Assembly (NCBI RefSeq): GCF_000213655.1 | Contig: NC_015554.1 | Coordinates: 4,464,001 to 4,528,000, forward strand | Length of the DNA: 64,000 nt | Direction of reading: 5' to 3' | Source of the DNA: Alteromonas naphthalenivorans | GTDB taxonomy: Bacteria > Pseudomonadota > Gammaproteobacteria > Enterobacterales > Alteromonadaceae | In this document: in pieces, positions 26,917 to 37,017 of the stretch | How positions within the stretch are numbered: position 1 is the first letter of the stretch | Layout: the number at the start of each line of letters is the position of its first letter | Made by a program: the position numbers and the translations under genes | Notes under the pieces: generated by a model | What the model was told of the DNA's origin: nothing | Seen by the model: the letters and a program-made list of their open reading frames with translations, nothing else | Databases searched by the model: none

Positions 26917-29900
26917 TTAATGTAGATCTGAAAACTTGCTTAGCTTTACGGTTTTTGTTGGTAAGCCGCCTGGTGTTCCAACTAGGGAGACTTTTGCTTT
27001 TTCTTTGAAGCCAAAGTCGGCTCTTGTCATTCTAAGCAGAGTGGGCAGCAATACTAAGGTAAACACCGTACTAATAGACATGCCCCCTACAATGACCGCT
27101 GCTAACCCGCGATAGATAACACTGCCAGCGCCAGGAAGTAATAAAAGAGGGAGCATGCCGAAAATAGACGTGAGTGTGCTCATAAAAATAGGACGAAGTC
27201 GTAACTGAATAGCCTGCTCTACCGCGTCGTTGCGGTTAAGACCATTGGCTTGACCCAACCGGGTTTGATGCACTAACAAAATGGCATTATTCACCACAAG
27301 CCCAAGCAGAATAATGAAACCAATCATGGTCAGTAAATCCATCGGCTGAAAGGTAAAACTGTTCATGATTTTAATGGCTGCTACACCGCCCACTGTGGCC
27401 AGTGGAATAGACAACACGACTAAGACACTGTCTTTAAGCGATTTAAATAGCCCTGCCATTAACAAAAGGAGCAACAACATGGCAAACAAGAAGTTATCTG
27501 CCATTGAGGCAATTGCCCCTTTTAAGCTATCCGCACTGCCGCCATAGTGAATTGCCCCATCAGTTGGCATCATCGCCATAATCGCCGGTTCAACATCGGC
27601 TTTTATCACTGTCATGGCATCTTCTAAACTCATACCGTCAGGCGGATTAAAATTGAGCGTAAGGGTGCGCTTACCATCAATACGCTGAATGCGACTAGGC
27701 CCTACTGCTCGCTTCATCTCGACAAGCTCACCTAATTGCACCACTTCACCCATGGGGGTCATTATTGGCGTAGCACTTAACTCTTCTGGGGTTGACCATG
27801 GTTCTGAGCGAAAAATAATATTCATCCGCTTTGTACCATTAAAGTACTCGCCCACATACATTCCATCGCCCATTGCGCGCACTAGGCCCGCCATACTCCC
27901 GCGACTTAACCCTACTTCGACTAATCGGCTGTCGTTGGGATAAAATTGCAGTTCAGGCTCAGACTGTTCTAACGGAGGATTTGCCCGCGCATTGGCGGTG
28001 GGGAAAATATCTCTTAATTTATCAATGCCCGCTTGCGCCGCTACGCTCAGCATGGCTTGGTTAGTACCCTGTAAATGAATATCAATAGAGCGTCCGTTAC
28101 CAAAGCCACCAAACAAGTTACCTTGTTGCGCGAAGGCTTGAGTATCGGGTAAATCTTTAAGTACCTCATCGCGGACAATAGCTTCTAATGCTTTTACTTG
28201 AGACTGATCTTTCGCCCTTACCCCTAAGGTGCCGCCATTGGGCCATGTGATGATGTAGTAGTTTTTAAGCGCAGGGAGTTTTTCGCCCTCCATGTAGGGT
28301 TTTAATCGCTTAACAATAACTGGCAATACCTCTTCAGCGACAAAATTTTCACTCGCACCTGCGGGTAGCATTAAGAAAGCATCTACCGCATCTCGTTTAA
28401 CAGGTGGTAAATAATCCATAGATGGCATAAGCAAATAACTGCCTGTGATAGGCACACCCATCAAAGCCACCATCACTATAATTCGACGTATACCTGTTGA
28501 TGATAAGGTCATAATTTTATCTGTGATGGCTTTCCACACTGGCAATAATTTGTCTTCGGGTACATCTTCTGTAAGCCAACGGCTAGCCACAACAGGTAAA
28601 ACCGTTACCGCCACCACTAATGACATACATACAGCAATAGCGATGGTTAAGGCTAAATCTGCAAAAAGCTGCCCTTCAACATCATTTAAAAACATCACAG
28701 GAATAAAAATAGCAACCGTGGTGGCTGTCGATGCCATTAAGGCCCCGAAGACTTCTTTAGTAGCTATATAAGCACTTTCCTGCCTACACATAGCCTTTTT
28801 GTTCAAGCGAACAATATTCTCTAGCACCACAATGGCGGCATCCAATACCATTCCTACAGCAAAGGCTAAGCCCGCAAGAGAAATAATGTTCAGCGAACGC
28901 CCCGTGATTTGAAGTACAACAAACGTGCTAAGTAAAGAAATAGGAATAGCAAGGGCGACAATGAGCGTGGCTTTAAGTTGGCGCATAAACAACCACAAGA
29001 TGCCGATAGCTAGCATAACCCCGATGAACAGATTACTGGTCACCAATTGCACCGCGCGCTTAATGAATATAGAAGCATCAAAGGACTGAACCATTACCAG
29101 TTGCTCTGCTTCAAGGTGGGTTTTGTTTATCTCGGCGACTTTTTTCTTTACCGCATCTAAGGTGGCGAGAACATTGGCGTCGTTACGTCTATCAACGCGA
29201 ATAGAAATAGCAGGGTTGCCGTTTTGCACGCTAAAATTAGCCCCATCTGCGCGGGTAATTGTAATCTCTGCAATATCACTTAGGGTAATGGGGCTGCCAT
29301 CTCGCCACTCTAAAATCATTTCGCCCATTTTTTGCGGCTCGTAACGCCCCTCAAAACGCAGCGTATATCGGCGGCGCCCTACATCCACAAACCCGCCAGA
29401 AACATCGTTAGCTTGCCCCAATGCGGTAGTGATTGCAGTTAAATCAATACCAAGTTGAGCGGCCTTAAAAGGGTCGAAAACAATTTGGAATTCCTCTTCG
29501 CCACCTACTCCACTTTCCATCCTTGCTCGGGCGACGCCGGGGATAGACTCAAGCTGAGGTTTAATTACATCTGAGAAGTAAGTAACGTAGGTGTTTATTT
29601 CGTTGGGATTGCCAGGCAGACGCTGCATGAAAAAGTAAGTTAGCGCAGGGGCATCACCCCCACTGCCTGCCAGCATAATATTGGGCGACAGTGCATCTCT
29701 AGGTAATGGCGGCACTCTGTTCATGCGGCTTATCACTTCAATAAGGGTTCTCTGCATGTCTGTACCCAAACTAAATTCGAGATTTATCCATGCATTCCCT
29801 TGATTCGACCACGCATTCATCGAGACCAACCCAGGGATCCCCTGAAGCACTTCTTCTTGTGGCTCTATTATTTCCGACTCAATTTCTTGAGGAGACGCAG

Positions 29901-30057
29901 CTCGCCAAGAAGTTTGAATATTGATATTAGGGCGTTCAATGTCTGGGAAAAGCTGAACTGGCAAATTGAATAAGCTATATAGCCCAAGAAAAACCAATAT
30001 TGCGATGCCAATTCCCACCCCAGACGCATTTTTTATTGCTGCACGTGTAATGTCCAT
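26917..30057 (-). CDS. RND-family efflux transporter (HAE-1-like)
   Basis: A 1046-residue proton-driven pump with 12 membrane segments and two large periplasmic loops, near the usual RND length. N-terminal NIQTSWRAASPQEIE and IIEPQEEVLQGIPG segments are typical. The TM4 aspartates are seen in LAGLAFAVGMVLDAAIVVLENI, the family's proton-relay region. The TM10 helix with LLGLVVNNAILLV has asparagines. Substrate cannot be predicted; it is more like MexF/CzcA-diverged pumps of marine bacteria than AcrB. It is separated from the ribosomal operon by 414 bp. Confidence 0.93.
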   Translation of the reverse strand: MDITRAAIKNASGVGIGIAILVFLGLYSLFNLPVQLFPDIERPNINIQTSWRAASPQEIESEIIEPQEEVLQGIPGLVSMNAWSNQGNAWINLEFSLGTDMQRTLIEVISRMNRVPPLPRDALSPNIMLAGSGGDAPALTYFFMQRLPGNPNEINTYVTYFSDVIKPQLESIPGVARARMESGVGGEEEFQIVFDPFKAAQLGIDLTAITTALGQANDVSGGFVDVGRRRYTLRFEGRYEPQKMGEMILEWRDGSPITLSDIAEITITRADGANFSVQNGNPAISIRVDRRNDANVLATLDAVKKKVAEINKTHLEAEQLVMVQSFDASIFIKRAVQLVTSNLFIGVMLAIGILWLFMRQLKATLIVALAIPISLLSTFVVLQITGRSLNIISLAGLAFAVGMVLDAAIVVLENIVRLNKKAMCRQESAYIATKEVFGALMASTATTVAIFIPVMFLNDVEGQLFADLALTIAIAVCMSLVVAVTVLPVVASRWLTEDVPEDKLLPVWKAITDKIMTLSSTGIRRIIVMVALMGVPITGSYLLMPSMDYLPPVKRDAVDAFLMLPAGASENFVAEEVLPVIVKRLKPYMEGEKLPALKNYYIITWPNGGTLGVRAKDQSQVKALEAIVRDEVLKDLPDTQAFAQQGNLFGGFGNGRSIDIHLQGTNQAMLSVAAQAGIDKLRDIFPTANARANPPLEQSEPELQFYPNDSRLVEVGLSRGSMAGLVRAMGDGMYVGEYFNGTKRMNIIFRSEPWSTPEELSATPIMTPMGEVVQLGELVEMKRAVGPSRIQRIDGKRTLTLNFNPPDGMSLEDAMTVIKADVEPAIMAMMPTDGAIHYGGSADSLKGAIASMADNFLFAMLLLLLLMAGLFKSLKDSVLVVLSIPLATVGGVAAIKIMNSFTFQPMDLLTMIGFIILLGLVVNNAILLVHQTRLGQANGLNRNDAVEQAIQLRLRPIFMSTLTSIFGMLPLLLLPGAGSVIYRGLAAVIVGGMSISTVFTLVLLPTLLRMTRADFGFKEKAKVSLVGTPGGLPTKTVKLSKFSDLH

Positions 30058-30471
30058 AATGAAGCACTATGCTTTTTGTTGTTTGGATTACTATAGGTCG
30101 CAAGGATGACAGGAAAAGTTTAAAGCTATATTAAGAACAATTTATGGGTTAACCGACATTTTCGCTGAATGCTGAAAAAAACAGCAGCTTGTCGACGACC
30201 AACGGTCGTGATTTATCATTAATTTAACGAAAAAAATAACAAATAGTTACATTTTATCAAAGGATGTGGGTGAAGATCATATTGGTGAAAAAGATAAAAC
30301 GTGGAAGACGTAGCAAATCTTGAAAACGACAAATATGGTAAACATGAAAAGTACGGTGAGTTTTTACAAAAAAAAGTATACGGTATGAATAGCGTTGAAG
30401 TGCATGTAGATATAAAACGTGCAGATATAAAAAAACCGCTCATAAGAGCGGTTTTTCGTATACGTCAGCGC
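30058..30471. other. Intergenic region of 414 bp
   Basis: It holds the promoter region of the RND operon (near 30060-30200), an AT-rich stretch, and the rplI terminator. An imperfect AGATATAAAA repeat occurs at about 30408-30435. A plus-strand open frame begins at 30301 but crosses the terminator into rplI, has no good start context and an unusual lysine-rich composition, so I do not call it. Confidence 0.6.
30429..30460 (-). terminator. Intrinsic terminator after rplI
   Basis: Stem AAACCGCTC / GAGCGGTTT around a short TTAT-type loop, with A and T tracts on both sides. It lies about 15 bp past the rplI stop and ends the rpsF-rpsR-rplI operon. Confidence 0.88.
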
Positions 30472-30924
30472 TTATGCTTCAGCAATGATGATCACTTTAA
30501 TAGAAGTGGTTACATCAGAATGAAGTTGTAAGTCGATGTCATATTCGCCAGTGTCGCGAAGTGTGCCAGTAGGAAGTTTAACTTCCGCTTTAGCTACTTC
30601 AACACCAGCTGCAGTGATTGCATCAGCAATGTCACGCGTACCGATAGAACCGAAAAGTTTACCTTCGTCGCCAGCTGGCGCCGCAAGAGTTACTTCTGCA
30701 AGTTCATTTAGTTTTTCAGCACGTGCATTAGCAGCATCAAGCTGCTCAGCGATTTTCGCTTCAAGTTCAGCACGACGTGCTTCAAACTTTTCAACGTTCG
30801 CTTTAGTTGCAGGAACTGCTTTACCCTGTGGAAACAGGAAATTACGAGCGTAACCAGCTTTAACAGCTACTTGGTCGCCCAGACCGCCAAGATTGGCGAC
30901 TTTATCTAGTAGGATGATGTTCAT
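30472..30924 (-). CDS. rplI: Ribosomal protein L9
   Basis: A 150-residue 50S protein with two globular domains joined by a long helix. The N-terminal RNA-binding part ([30 protein letters not shown]) and the C-terminal domain are intact. AGGGG lies seven bases upstream. It is the third gene of the rpsF operon, with 26 bp from rpsR. Confidence 0.98.
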   Translation of the reverse strand: MNIILLDKVANLGGLGDQVAVKAGYARNFLFPQGKAVPATKANVEKFEARRAELEAKIAEQLDAANARAEKLNELAEVTLAAPAGDEGKLFGSIGTRDIADAITAAGVEVAKAEVKLPTGTLRDTGEYDIDLQLHSDVTTSIKVIIIAEA

Positions 30925-30950
30925 CTTAACTACCCCTTAATTACGCCAAA

Positions 30951-31178
30951 TTACTTGTGTGAATCAGTGTACGGAAGCAACGCAAGAAAACGTGCGCGCT
31001 TAATCGCAGAAGACAGCTGACGCTGATATTTTGCGCTTGTACCAGTGATACGGCTAGGGACAATCTTACCGCTCTCTGTGATATAATTCTTAAGAGTAGC
31101 GATATCTTTATAATCGATTTCAGTCACACCATCTGCAGTGAAACGGCAGAATTTACGACGTCTGAAAAAACGAGCCAT
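30951..31178 (-). CDS. rpsR: Ribosomal protein S18
   Basis: A 75-residue 30S protein that pairs with S6 on the platform. The conserved sequence starts [17 protein letters not shown] and carries the cysteine of RRKFCRF. It follows rpsF after only 11 bp; the priB gene that separates them in E. coli is missing. Confidence 0.98.
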   Translation of the reverse strand: MARFFRRRKFCRFTADGVTEIDYKDIATLKNYITESGKIVPSRITGTSAKYQRQLSSAIKRARFLALLPYTDSHK

Positions 31179-31189
31179 GGGTGATCTCC

Positions 31190-31588
31190 TTAAGCGTTAT
31201 CTTCAGTGGATTCAGGTCTTCTTTCTGCGCGCTCTGTACGAGGTGCAGAATCGTCACGACGCTCACGACGCTCTTCTTTAGTCATAGGAGAAGGCTCGGT
31301 TACAGCGTTTTTAGTGCGCATTACCATGTTACGTAAGATAACGTCGTTGTAGCGGAAAGCATTTTCCAGCTCGTCAACAGCTTCAGCAGTCGCTTCAGCA
31401 TTGATCAATACATAGTGGGCTTTGTGCAGCTTTTCAATTGGGTATGCCAATTGACGACGGCCCCAATCTTCTAAACGATGAATCTGACCATCGTTTTGCT
31501 TAAGAATAGTGGTATAACGTTCGATCATACCAGGTACTTGTTCACTCTGATCAGGGTGAACCATAAATACGATTTCGTAATGACGCAT
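31190..31588 (-). CDS. rpsF: Ribosomal protein S6
   Basis: A 132-residue 30S protein ([21 protein letters not shown]). The C-terminal tail after residue 100 is rich in Arg, Glu and Asp, and longer than the minimal fold; E. coli S6 carries a glutamate tail added by RimK, here the tail is encoded and has a different composition. First gene of the rpsF-rpsR-rplI operon; GGAG lies seven bases upstream. Confidence 0.98.
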   Translation of the reverse strand: MRHYEIVFMVHPDQSEQVPGMIERYTTILKQNDGQIHRLEDWGRRQLAYPIEKLHKAHYVLINAEATAEAVDELENAFRYNDVILRNMVMRTKNAVTEPSPMTKEERRERRDDSAPRTERAERRPESTEDNA

Positions 31589-31680
31589 TATTGCTCCTTA
31601 CGGTTGTAGCCTCGACAGTACAGCCAGACTGTATAGAGACAAGGAACCTAGTTAGGGTGGCTGTAAGGGCGCGGATTATA
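31589..31680 (-). promoter_or_regulatory. rpsF leader, possible S6:S18 autoregulatory site
   Basis: The 5' region of the ribosomal operon contains a TACAG / CTGTA hairpin and a CCGTAAGGAG segment just before the start. S6:S18 leader motifs in many bacteria place a CCG next to the ribosome binding site. I could not build the full consensus by eye. Confidence 0.3.
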
Positions 31681-31796
31681 CGCACATACCCGCTTTTGTA
31701 CAAGCATTAATCACCGGAAAATTTTACATTTGTACGTGTTTTGATGAAATTTAGCTAGATACGCTAAATGATGGGGTAGCGGGGTTCATGGACGTT

Positions 31797-31825
31797 AAAA
31801 AAGGCTAAGCGCGAGGCTTAACCTT
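31797..31825 (-). terminator. Intrinsic terminator after the GAF histidine kinase
   Basis: Stem AAGG-TTAAGC / GCTTA-GCCTT with one mismatch on the minus strand, then six T. It lies just past the kinase stop codon. Confidence 0.6.
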
Positions 31826-31830
31826 CATGC

Positions 31831-33003
31831 TTACAATGCTGCCTTAAATGAAAACACGGTTTCATTTTCATCTGAATGCACCATCAGACTCCCCTTATGG
31901 GCTTCCGCAATTTGCGAGGCGATAAACAATCCTAGACCTAATCCACCGGTCTTTTTGTTTTTTTCGTTTCGCCAAAATGGATGAAATAGCTTATCTATGA
32001 CATCCGCACTTATTGGAGTGCCTCCGTTAGATACGCTTAATGTCAGTGTTTCTTCTTCGATATTCGCCATGACTTTGATAGGTTGCGCTGCATCGCCATG
32101 CACTATCGCATTAATCAGCAAGTTAGACAGCAACTGGCTGATACGCTCTGGGTCACATGAAAATGTGCCGTCTATAATGATATCCGCAAGTATCTCTCGG
32201 TCTGGATGCAGGCCCGAAAGTTCACTTACGGTGTGTACTAGTACACTTTTTAAATCACTTGCTGGTTTAACGTTTAATTGAATACCTTTGCCCATTTGAC
32301 CATGCGTAAAGTCCATCACGCCACTAATGAGCCGCGTCATACGTTTAGCGCTATTATCCATTCGGGCCAGTACTTTTTGGGAAGTCGCATCGCTGGCGTG
32401 ATCAACAAGAAAGTCGACCCCCATTTTAAGTGCCGACAAAGGTGTTCTTAAATCGTGGCCTAAAATGGCGATATATTGCTCTCGCAATTTAGCGGCAGCT
32501 TGCTCGCTGATGAGATCGGTTTCAACCGCAGCTAAACGATCGTCAACTTCCATTTGCCTCGATATTAACTCAGCAAACGACTTAATTTGACTTTCAATCT
32601 TATCTGTTTTTAAAACTGCAGGACGTGGATCTAAGCCGCATAATGTTCCAAAAAAATCGCCGTTTTGGTTGTAAATGGGAAATGAAAAGTAACTTTCAAA
32701 GCCATACATCTTAGGAATTTCACTTTGGCGATAAACATCATCTTTCTTTGCGTGTTCAATGACGATGGCTTTTGTAGATTTTCTGACTTGGCTACAAAAC
32801 GTTGTTTTGATATCGAGTTGATCGCCCGGAATTAAATTGAAGTTCACTTGGTCATATACTGCGCACATTGTCCAGTTATCTTCTGTCACTCTGGCTACGC
32901 AGATAAAGCGAAGACCAGTGACATCTGATAACATTTTCATTATATGTGGTACAGCTTCTATCGATTGAATAGTGCGAATATCACGCTCAATTGAAGAACT
33001 CAT
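31831..33003 (-). CDS. GAF-domain sensor histidine kinase
   Basis: A 390-residue soluble kinase with no obvious membrane segment. An N-terminal GAF domain (residues about 15-150) is followed by a short coiled coil, HisKA with H183 in LGHDLRTPLSAL, and an HATPase_c domain with N box NLLINAIVHG and G boxes GGLGLGLF. No response regulator lies adjacent, so it is an orphan. The GAF ligand is unknown; the cysteines (C35, C47, C70, C122 by rough count) are scattered and do not form a clear bilin motif. Confidence 0.9.
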   Translation of the reverse strand: MSSSIERDIRTIQSIEAVPHIMKMLSDVTGLRFICVARVTEDNWTMCAVYDQVNFNLIPGDQLDIKTTFCSQVRKSTKAIVIEHAKKDDVYRQSEIPKMYGFESYFSFPIYNQNGDFFGTLCGLDPRPAVLKTDKIESQIKSFAELISRQMEVDDRLAAVETDLISEQAAAKLREQYIAILGHDLRTPLSALKMGVDFLVDHASDATSQKVLARMDNSAKRMTRLISGVMDFTHGQMGKGIQLNVKPASDLKSVLVHTVSELSGLHPDREILADIIIDGTFSCDPERISQLLSNLLINAIVHGDAAQPIKVMANIEEETLTLSVSNGGTPISADVIDKLFHPFWRNEKNKKTGGLGLGLFIASQIAEAHKGSLMVHSDENETVFSFKAAL

Positions 33004-33347
33004 TACTTCCTCTTTGTATCTAAGTCACCCATATCACGCCGACTGTCGGCACTCGATTTCCCGCTCTAGCAAGAAAGACTCTTGTGCCTAGTGATAAATT
33101 TACTGTTCTTCGTGGCTGTTTAACTAGCTACAGGCTGCAACCAATGTGAACGAAACCGGTAAATTTTTGAATATAGACATGACGATGTGAAAGCTGTTTT
33201 CCAACGTACGTTTTAAAATACATCCAAGCGTACTTGGTCACTATACTTAAGTTGTAAAAAAATAATATCAAAAAACTTTAAATACTGTTTATTTATCCAG
33301 TTAAATATTGTACAGTTTTATTGTCTATTCATTTAAGGGGACCTACC
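33004..33347. other. Intergenic region between divergent kinase and yebG genes
   Basis: Besides the LexA box it holds a perfect palindrome GCCGAC-T-GTCGGC (33038-33050) in the leader of the kinase gene and a CAAGA-N5-TCTTG repeat (about 33070-33084). The remainder is AT-rich, especially near 33240-33290. No RNA gene or further reading frame is evident. Confidence 0.55.
33285..33300 (+). promoter_or_regulatory. LexA box upstream of yebG
   Basis: CTGTTTATTTATCCAG fits the SOS box CTGT-N8-ACAG with one mismatch (A to C) and an AT-rich core. It lies 48 bp before the yebG ATG, a position suited to repression. E. coli yebG is itself in the LexA regulon. Confidence 0.8.
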
Positions 33348-33635
33348 ATGGCCATTACCACACAGTATGTTGTCACGCACAAAGGGGTAGAAAAATTGGT
33401 AACTACCGATAAAAAAGAAGCAGATCAGTACGATAAGATGCTCGACGCTGCCGACAACCTTGCTGAATACATTCAAGCAAAGGGCTTAGGCATTGACGAT
33501 AGCATTGTTGAAGAACTCACAATTATGTTGTCGAAAAATAAAGACAAGGTGAGCAAGATTTTTAAAGGCGCGACAGCACAGAGTGTACTAGAAGATGAGA
33601 GTGCCGACGTAGTAAAGCTTAAAGCCAACGGATAA
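33348..33635 (+). CDS. yebG: YebG-family SOS-induced protein
   Basis: A 95-residue member of the YebG family, DNA-damage-inducible in E. coli and of unknown molecular role. The N-terminal MAITTQYVVTHKG and the KKEADQYDKMLDAADNLAEY segment are characteristic. I take the ATG at 33348, about seven bases after GGGGA; an upstream in-frame ATG-like start at 33321 would sit close to the promoter. LexA box and product agree, so SOS control is likely. Confidence 0.93.
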   Translation: MAITTQYVVTHKGVEKLVTTDKKEADQYDKMLDAADNLAEYIQAKGLGIDDSIVEELTIMLSKNKDKVSKIFKGATAQSVLEDESADVVKLKANG

Positions 33636-33723
33636 GCATAGCAGAAAAGCTCGGCGTGCTTTTAAGTGGAACGAACGTAAATAGAAAATGGTTCAAAGCA
33701 CGCTAAAAAATAAACAGCACAGA

Positions 33724-35304
33724 TTATCCTGTGCGTTTATCCGTGTTAAAACGAGCAATTAACCCGTTAACTTGATTTACGGTGTCACGAAGATCTCGAC
33801 CCACTTTGAGCGAGGCTTCTGAAGACTTCTGCGTTTCTTCTGCACTATCAGCAACATCGACCAGCTGCTGATTAATATGCTCAGCCACGGTACTTTGTTC
33901 TTCTACAGCAGAAGACATTTCTACGGTAGCTGAGGCAATACCACTTACCGCATTATTGATTTCTTGTAGCGCGCCTCGGGTTTCTTCAACAATGGCACTA
34001 CCGTGTTCAGCAGACACCAACCCTTCTGAAGATACCTTTACGGCCCGTTCTGTTCTATCAACAAGTTCTTGAATGATATTGTGAATTTTATCGGTGGACA
34101 CCCGGGTTTTAGAAGCCAAGGTACGAACTTCATCGGCAACAACAGCAAAACCGCGTCCCTGCTCGCCAGCGCGGGCGGCTTCTATAGCGGCATTAAGTGC
34201 TAGCAGGTTTGTTTGATCAGCGATGCTAGAAATGATGCTAGCGGCTTCGCCTATATCACTGGTGGATTGGGCAAGCTCGGTAACCGTATCGGAAATCGAC
34301 TCCACCGCGCCTTTTAATGACAGTATAGCCTGCATCGCTTCTTCAGCTTTGTCGTTACCCATTTGTACGTTAGTTGCGGCAGTTTTGGCACTAACAGCAT
34401 TGCTCTCTACTCGCTCAGCCACTTCTTGAATAGCCTGACTCATTTGAGTTACCGCTGTGGCAATTTGCTGGGTGGCAAGATTTTGCTGAATAATCGTTTT
34501 GCTGGTTAGCTCGGCTTGGCTGTGAGTTGAAACCGCAATATCTTCCAACCCCTCAGATGCATCTTTGATGCGGGTCAACGCCGTGCGCGTACGCGCGAGT
34601 TCACAGCCTAACGCCAACTTAGCCTGAGCAATATAATCAACATCGGCATAATACGTTTGTGCCACGAGTTCATTACTATAACTAGCAGGGCTTAACGAAA
34701 GAAATTCCCGCCAATAGCTCCGACTTTTTGCCGATTGCCACGCCATCATAATCAGTAGCGCAATGAAAGTAACACCCAGGGGTACCAAACCCGCGGTAAA
34801 ACCAATGGCTACCAATAATAATAAACTTACCACTATCATGGGTAACATGGGTGAAAGTGTTTGACCAAGCTTTGCAGCAAAGGGAATTGGCGATTTTCCT
34901 GCCGATAACCTGGCATATATAGCGGATGCTCGTGTTATTTCTTCATCGGCGGCATGAACCCTAACTGACTCATAACCCACCGCTTGCCCGTTTTCGTATA
35001 CGGGAGTTACGAATGCTGACACCCAATAGTGGTCGCCGTTTTCTCTTCTATTTTTAACGAGTCCAGCCCAACTTTGACCCGACTCTAAAGTTCGCCACAT
35101 TTCTTTAAACACACTTGAGGGCATATCCGGATGACGGATAATGTTGTGGTTTTTTCCTATCAGGTCTTCTCGATTGTACCCACTTGCCTCTACAAATTCG
35201 TCATTGCAGTGTTGTATGACACCCCGTTTGTCAGTGGAAGAGATAAGGCGGTAGTGAGAAGGGAATTTGTATTCGCGCTGGGTAACAGACTGATTTTTCT
35301 TCAC
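33724..35304 (-). CDS. PAS-domain methyl-accepting chemotaxis protein (Aer-like)
   Basis: A 526-residue chemoreceptor. An N-terminal PAS domain (residues about 20-130; [20 protein letters not shown] and the [15 protein letters not shown] motif) resembles Aer, which senses redox through FAD. Two hydrophobic segments (residues about 155-200) anchor it. The C-terminal signalling domain has the hairpin [20 protein letters not shown] and [14 protein letters not shown]. No periplasmic ligand domain is present. No che operon is nearby. Confidence 0.92.
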   Translation of the reverse strand: MKKNQSVTQREYKFPSHYRLISSTDKRGVIQHCNDEFVEASGYNREDLIGKNHNIIRHPDMPSSVFKEMWRTLESGQSWAGLVKNRRENGDHYWVSAFVTPVYENGQAVGYESVRVHAADEEITRASAIYARLSAGKSPIPFAAKLGQTLSPMLPMIVVSLLLLVAIGFTAGLVPLGVTFIALLIMMAWQSAKSRSYWREFLSLSPASYSNELVAQTYYADVDYIAQAKLALGCELARTRTALTRIKDASEGLEDIAVSTHSQAELTSKTIIQQNLATQQIATAVTQMSQAIQEVAERVESNAVSAKTAATNVQMGNDKAEEAMQAILSLKGAVESISDTVTELAQSTSDIGEAASIISSIADQTNLLALNAAIEAARAGEQGRGFAVVADEVRTLASKTRVSTDKIHNIIQELVDRTERAVKVSSEGLVSAEHGSAIVEETRGALQEINNAVSGIASATVEMSSAVEEQSTVAEHINQQLVDVADSAEETQKSSEASLKVGRDLRDTVNQVNGLIARFNTDKRTG

Positions 35305-35453
35305 TAATAAAATCCATTGCTATAGTGGTATCAAAGTAAATAGGAGAGCCCTATTCATCGGTAATTCATTAAAAGGGTAGACGATCATGGTAACAATTAA
35401 TACTAAAGTAGAAAAAGAATTCGGTAATAATGAAGATTATACGAATAAAAAGA

Positions 35454-36959
35454 TTACGCCAGTGGCAGGCGTACCTTAATTGTGGTGCCCTTATCGATTT
35501 CACTGGTCACTTCAAACTGGCCGCCGTGTTCTTCAATAATAGTCAGTGAAATAGACATACCAAGGCCGGTGCCATCACCAGGTGGTTTAGTGGTGAAAAA
35601 GGGGGTAAACATTTTGCCAATGACTTCCTCTGACATACCTTTGCCTTCGTCTTGCAACGTAATGACCGCCTCGCCTTCTAGGGATTCAACATCAAACTTA
35701 ATGCATTTTCCTTCATCTGTGGCATAGATGGCGTTAGTAAGTAAGTTGACGAGTACTTGCTGTATTTGCCCAGCGTTGCCTAGTACTTCGATATCGGTTT
35801 CAGGAGGCGTGAATATGACCTTATTTTTATACTTGTGCAGGTTATTCGTGATTCGTAAGGCTGAGCTTATCGCTTCGGCAACATTAATGGCTACGCGCTT
35901 ATCACCGCTAGGGTAGGAAAACCCTCTTAGCGCTTTTACGATATCGATAATTCTTTCAATACCTTCTGAGGACTCTTCAAACATTTCAGAGATAGCCTCG
36001 GCACTATCTTTTAATGAATACGTGTTTTCAAGCGCTAAATAACGGGCTTCTATTTCTCCACCCGCATCTTCACAAAGTACCTTTATTTCAGACAAAGCAC
36101 TCTGGTAATCTTTAAAGATATCGCCAGCCACCGAGGTGTTGCTACGTACATAACCAATCGGATTATTAATTTCGTGGGCAATACCGGCCGCCAACTGACC
36201 TAACATGGCCATTTTATCTGCGGTTATTAGCTTTTCTTGCAGATAGCGTTGGTCTTTTTCCATCGAGGATAGGGCGGCTTTGTGATGCTTAATTTCGTGT
36301 TTAGAACTTCGGTAGCCTATACCAAATTGTAGATAGTGCTTATTTGCATCCAGCACATAAAGCATTTCTTCATCTAATTCACTGTTTTTGGTCAGTAGTG
36401 CTAGCCATGCCTGCTCGCCATTGCCCAAGTTCTGCATGAAATGTAATACGTAAGCCTCTTCATGATTGTCTGGCCTTTCAACGATATTTACACACCATTG
36501 GCTATAGTCTTCTTTAACAGACAGCGGGAGTTCATCTAACATAACCTTGGCTAAATCGCTGGCTTCAACCCAACCATTTTCTACTTGCCAAATTTTGTTG
36601 TCATCTCCTTGAACCACTTTTCCGGCTTTGGTAATGAAGGCTAAACCACAAAAGGCATCGCTGAACTCTACTGCTGACTCAATAGCGGAGAAAATGAAAC
36701 TTGCCCCGCTATCGGAGGTTTTAAGGTGGGAAGCAGAGCGATTCAAAAAGATTAATTCTCGCTCTCTTTTTTTTGATTCATGCAATGCTTTCCGCAAGGC
36801 TTGCGTTGCCGAATAGGCATCGCTTGAGTAGCTTTCTAAAAACCACTCAGCATTTGCCCGCGCTATCTTTTGGCGCTTAAGCTGTCGCTCAAGTAATTTT
36901 ACTTGAGCTTTTAAGTCAGCAACCTCATTGGGGCTAGGGGGTATTGAAGCATCGCTCAA
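35454..36959 (-). CDS. Soluble sensor histidine kinase
   Basis: A 501-residue kinase without obvious membrane spans. The N-terminus is coiled coil (residues about 12-80), then a divergent GAF-like sensor region (about 85-215), a second coiled coil, and a HisKA-like domain with H262 in GIAHEINNP, the ATP-binding domain with NLLTNAIYAT and DGTGLGMSI. The HEINNP motif marks the four-helix group seen in NtrB-like kinases. No response regulator is adjacent. Its neighbours are two chemoreceptors on the same strand. Confidence 0.9.
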   Translation of the reverse strand: MSDASIPPSPNEVADLKAQVKLLERQLKRQKIARANAEWFLESYSSDAYSATQALRKALHESKKRERELIFLNRSASHLKTSDSGASFIFSAIESAVEFSDAFCGLAFITKAGKVVQGDDNKIWQVENGWVEASDLAKVMLDELPLSVKEDYSQWCVNIVERPDNHEEAYVLHFMQNLGNGEQAWLALLTKNSELDEEMLYVLDANKHYLQFGIGYRSSKHEIKHHKAALSSMEKDQRYLQEKLITADKMAMLGQLAAGIAHEINNPIGYVRSNTSVAGDIFKDYQSALSEIKVLCEDAGGEIEARYLALENTYSLKDSAEAISEMFEESSEGIERIIDIVKALRGFSYPSGDKRVAINVAEAISSALRITNNLHKYKNKVIFTPPETDIEVLGNAGQIQQVLVNLLTNAIYATDEGKCIKFDVESLEGEAVITLQDEGKGMSEEVIGKMFTPFFTTKPPGDGTGLGMSISLTIIEEHGGQFEVTSEIDKGTTIKVRLPLA

Positions 36960-37017
36960 TATATAAGCCTTTTAGTCTATACCTCTTCAAACGCATTTAG
37001 GTATATGAGAAAACAAG

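Noticed and set aside
28445..28771. Antisense frame of 108 codons inside the RND pump gene
   Set aside because: Overlaps a gene with full-length RND features; its Ile/Thr/Val/Ala/Lys-rich residues are typical of antisense shadows of membrane proteins.
30301..30531. Open frame of 76 codons on the plus strand before rplI
   Set aside because: It crosses the rplI terminator and runs into rplI on the other strand; no ribosome binding site and lysine-rich low-complexity composition.
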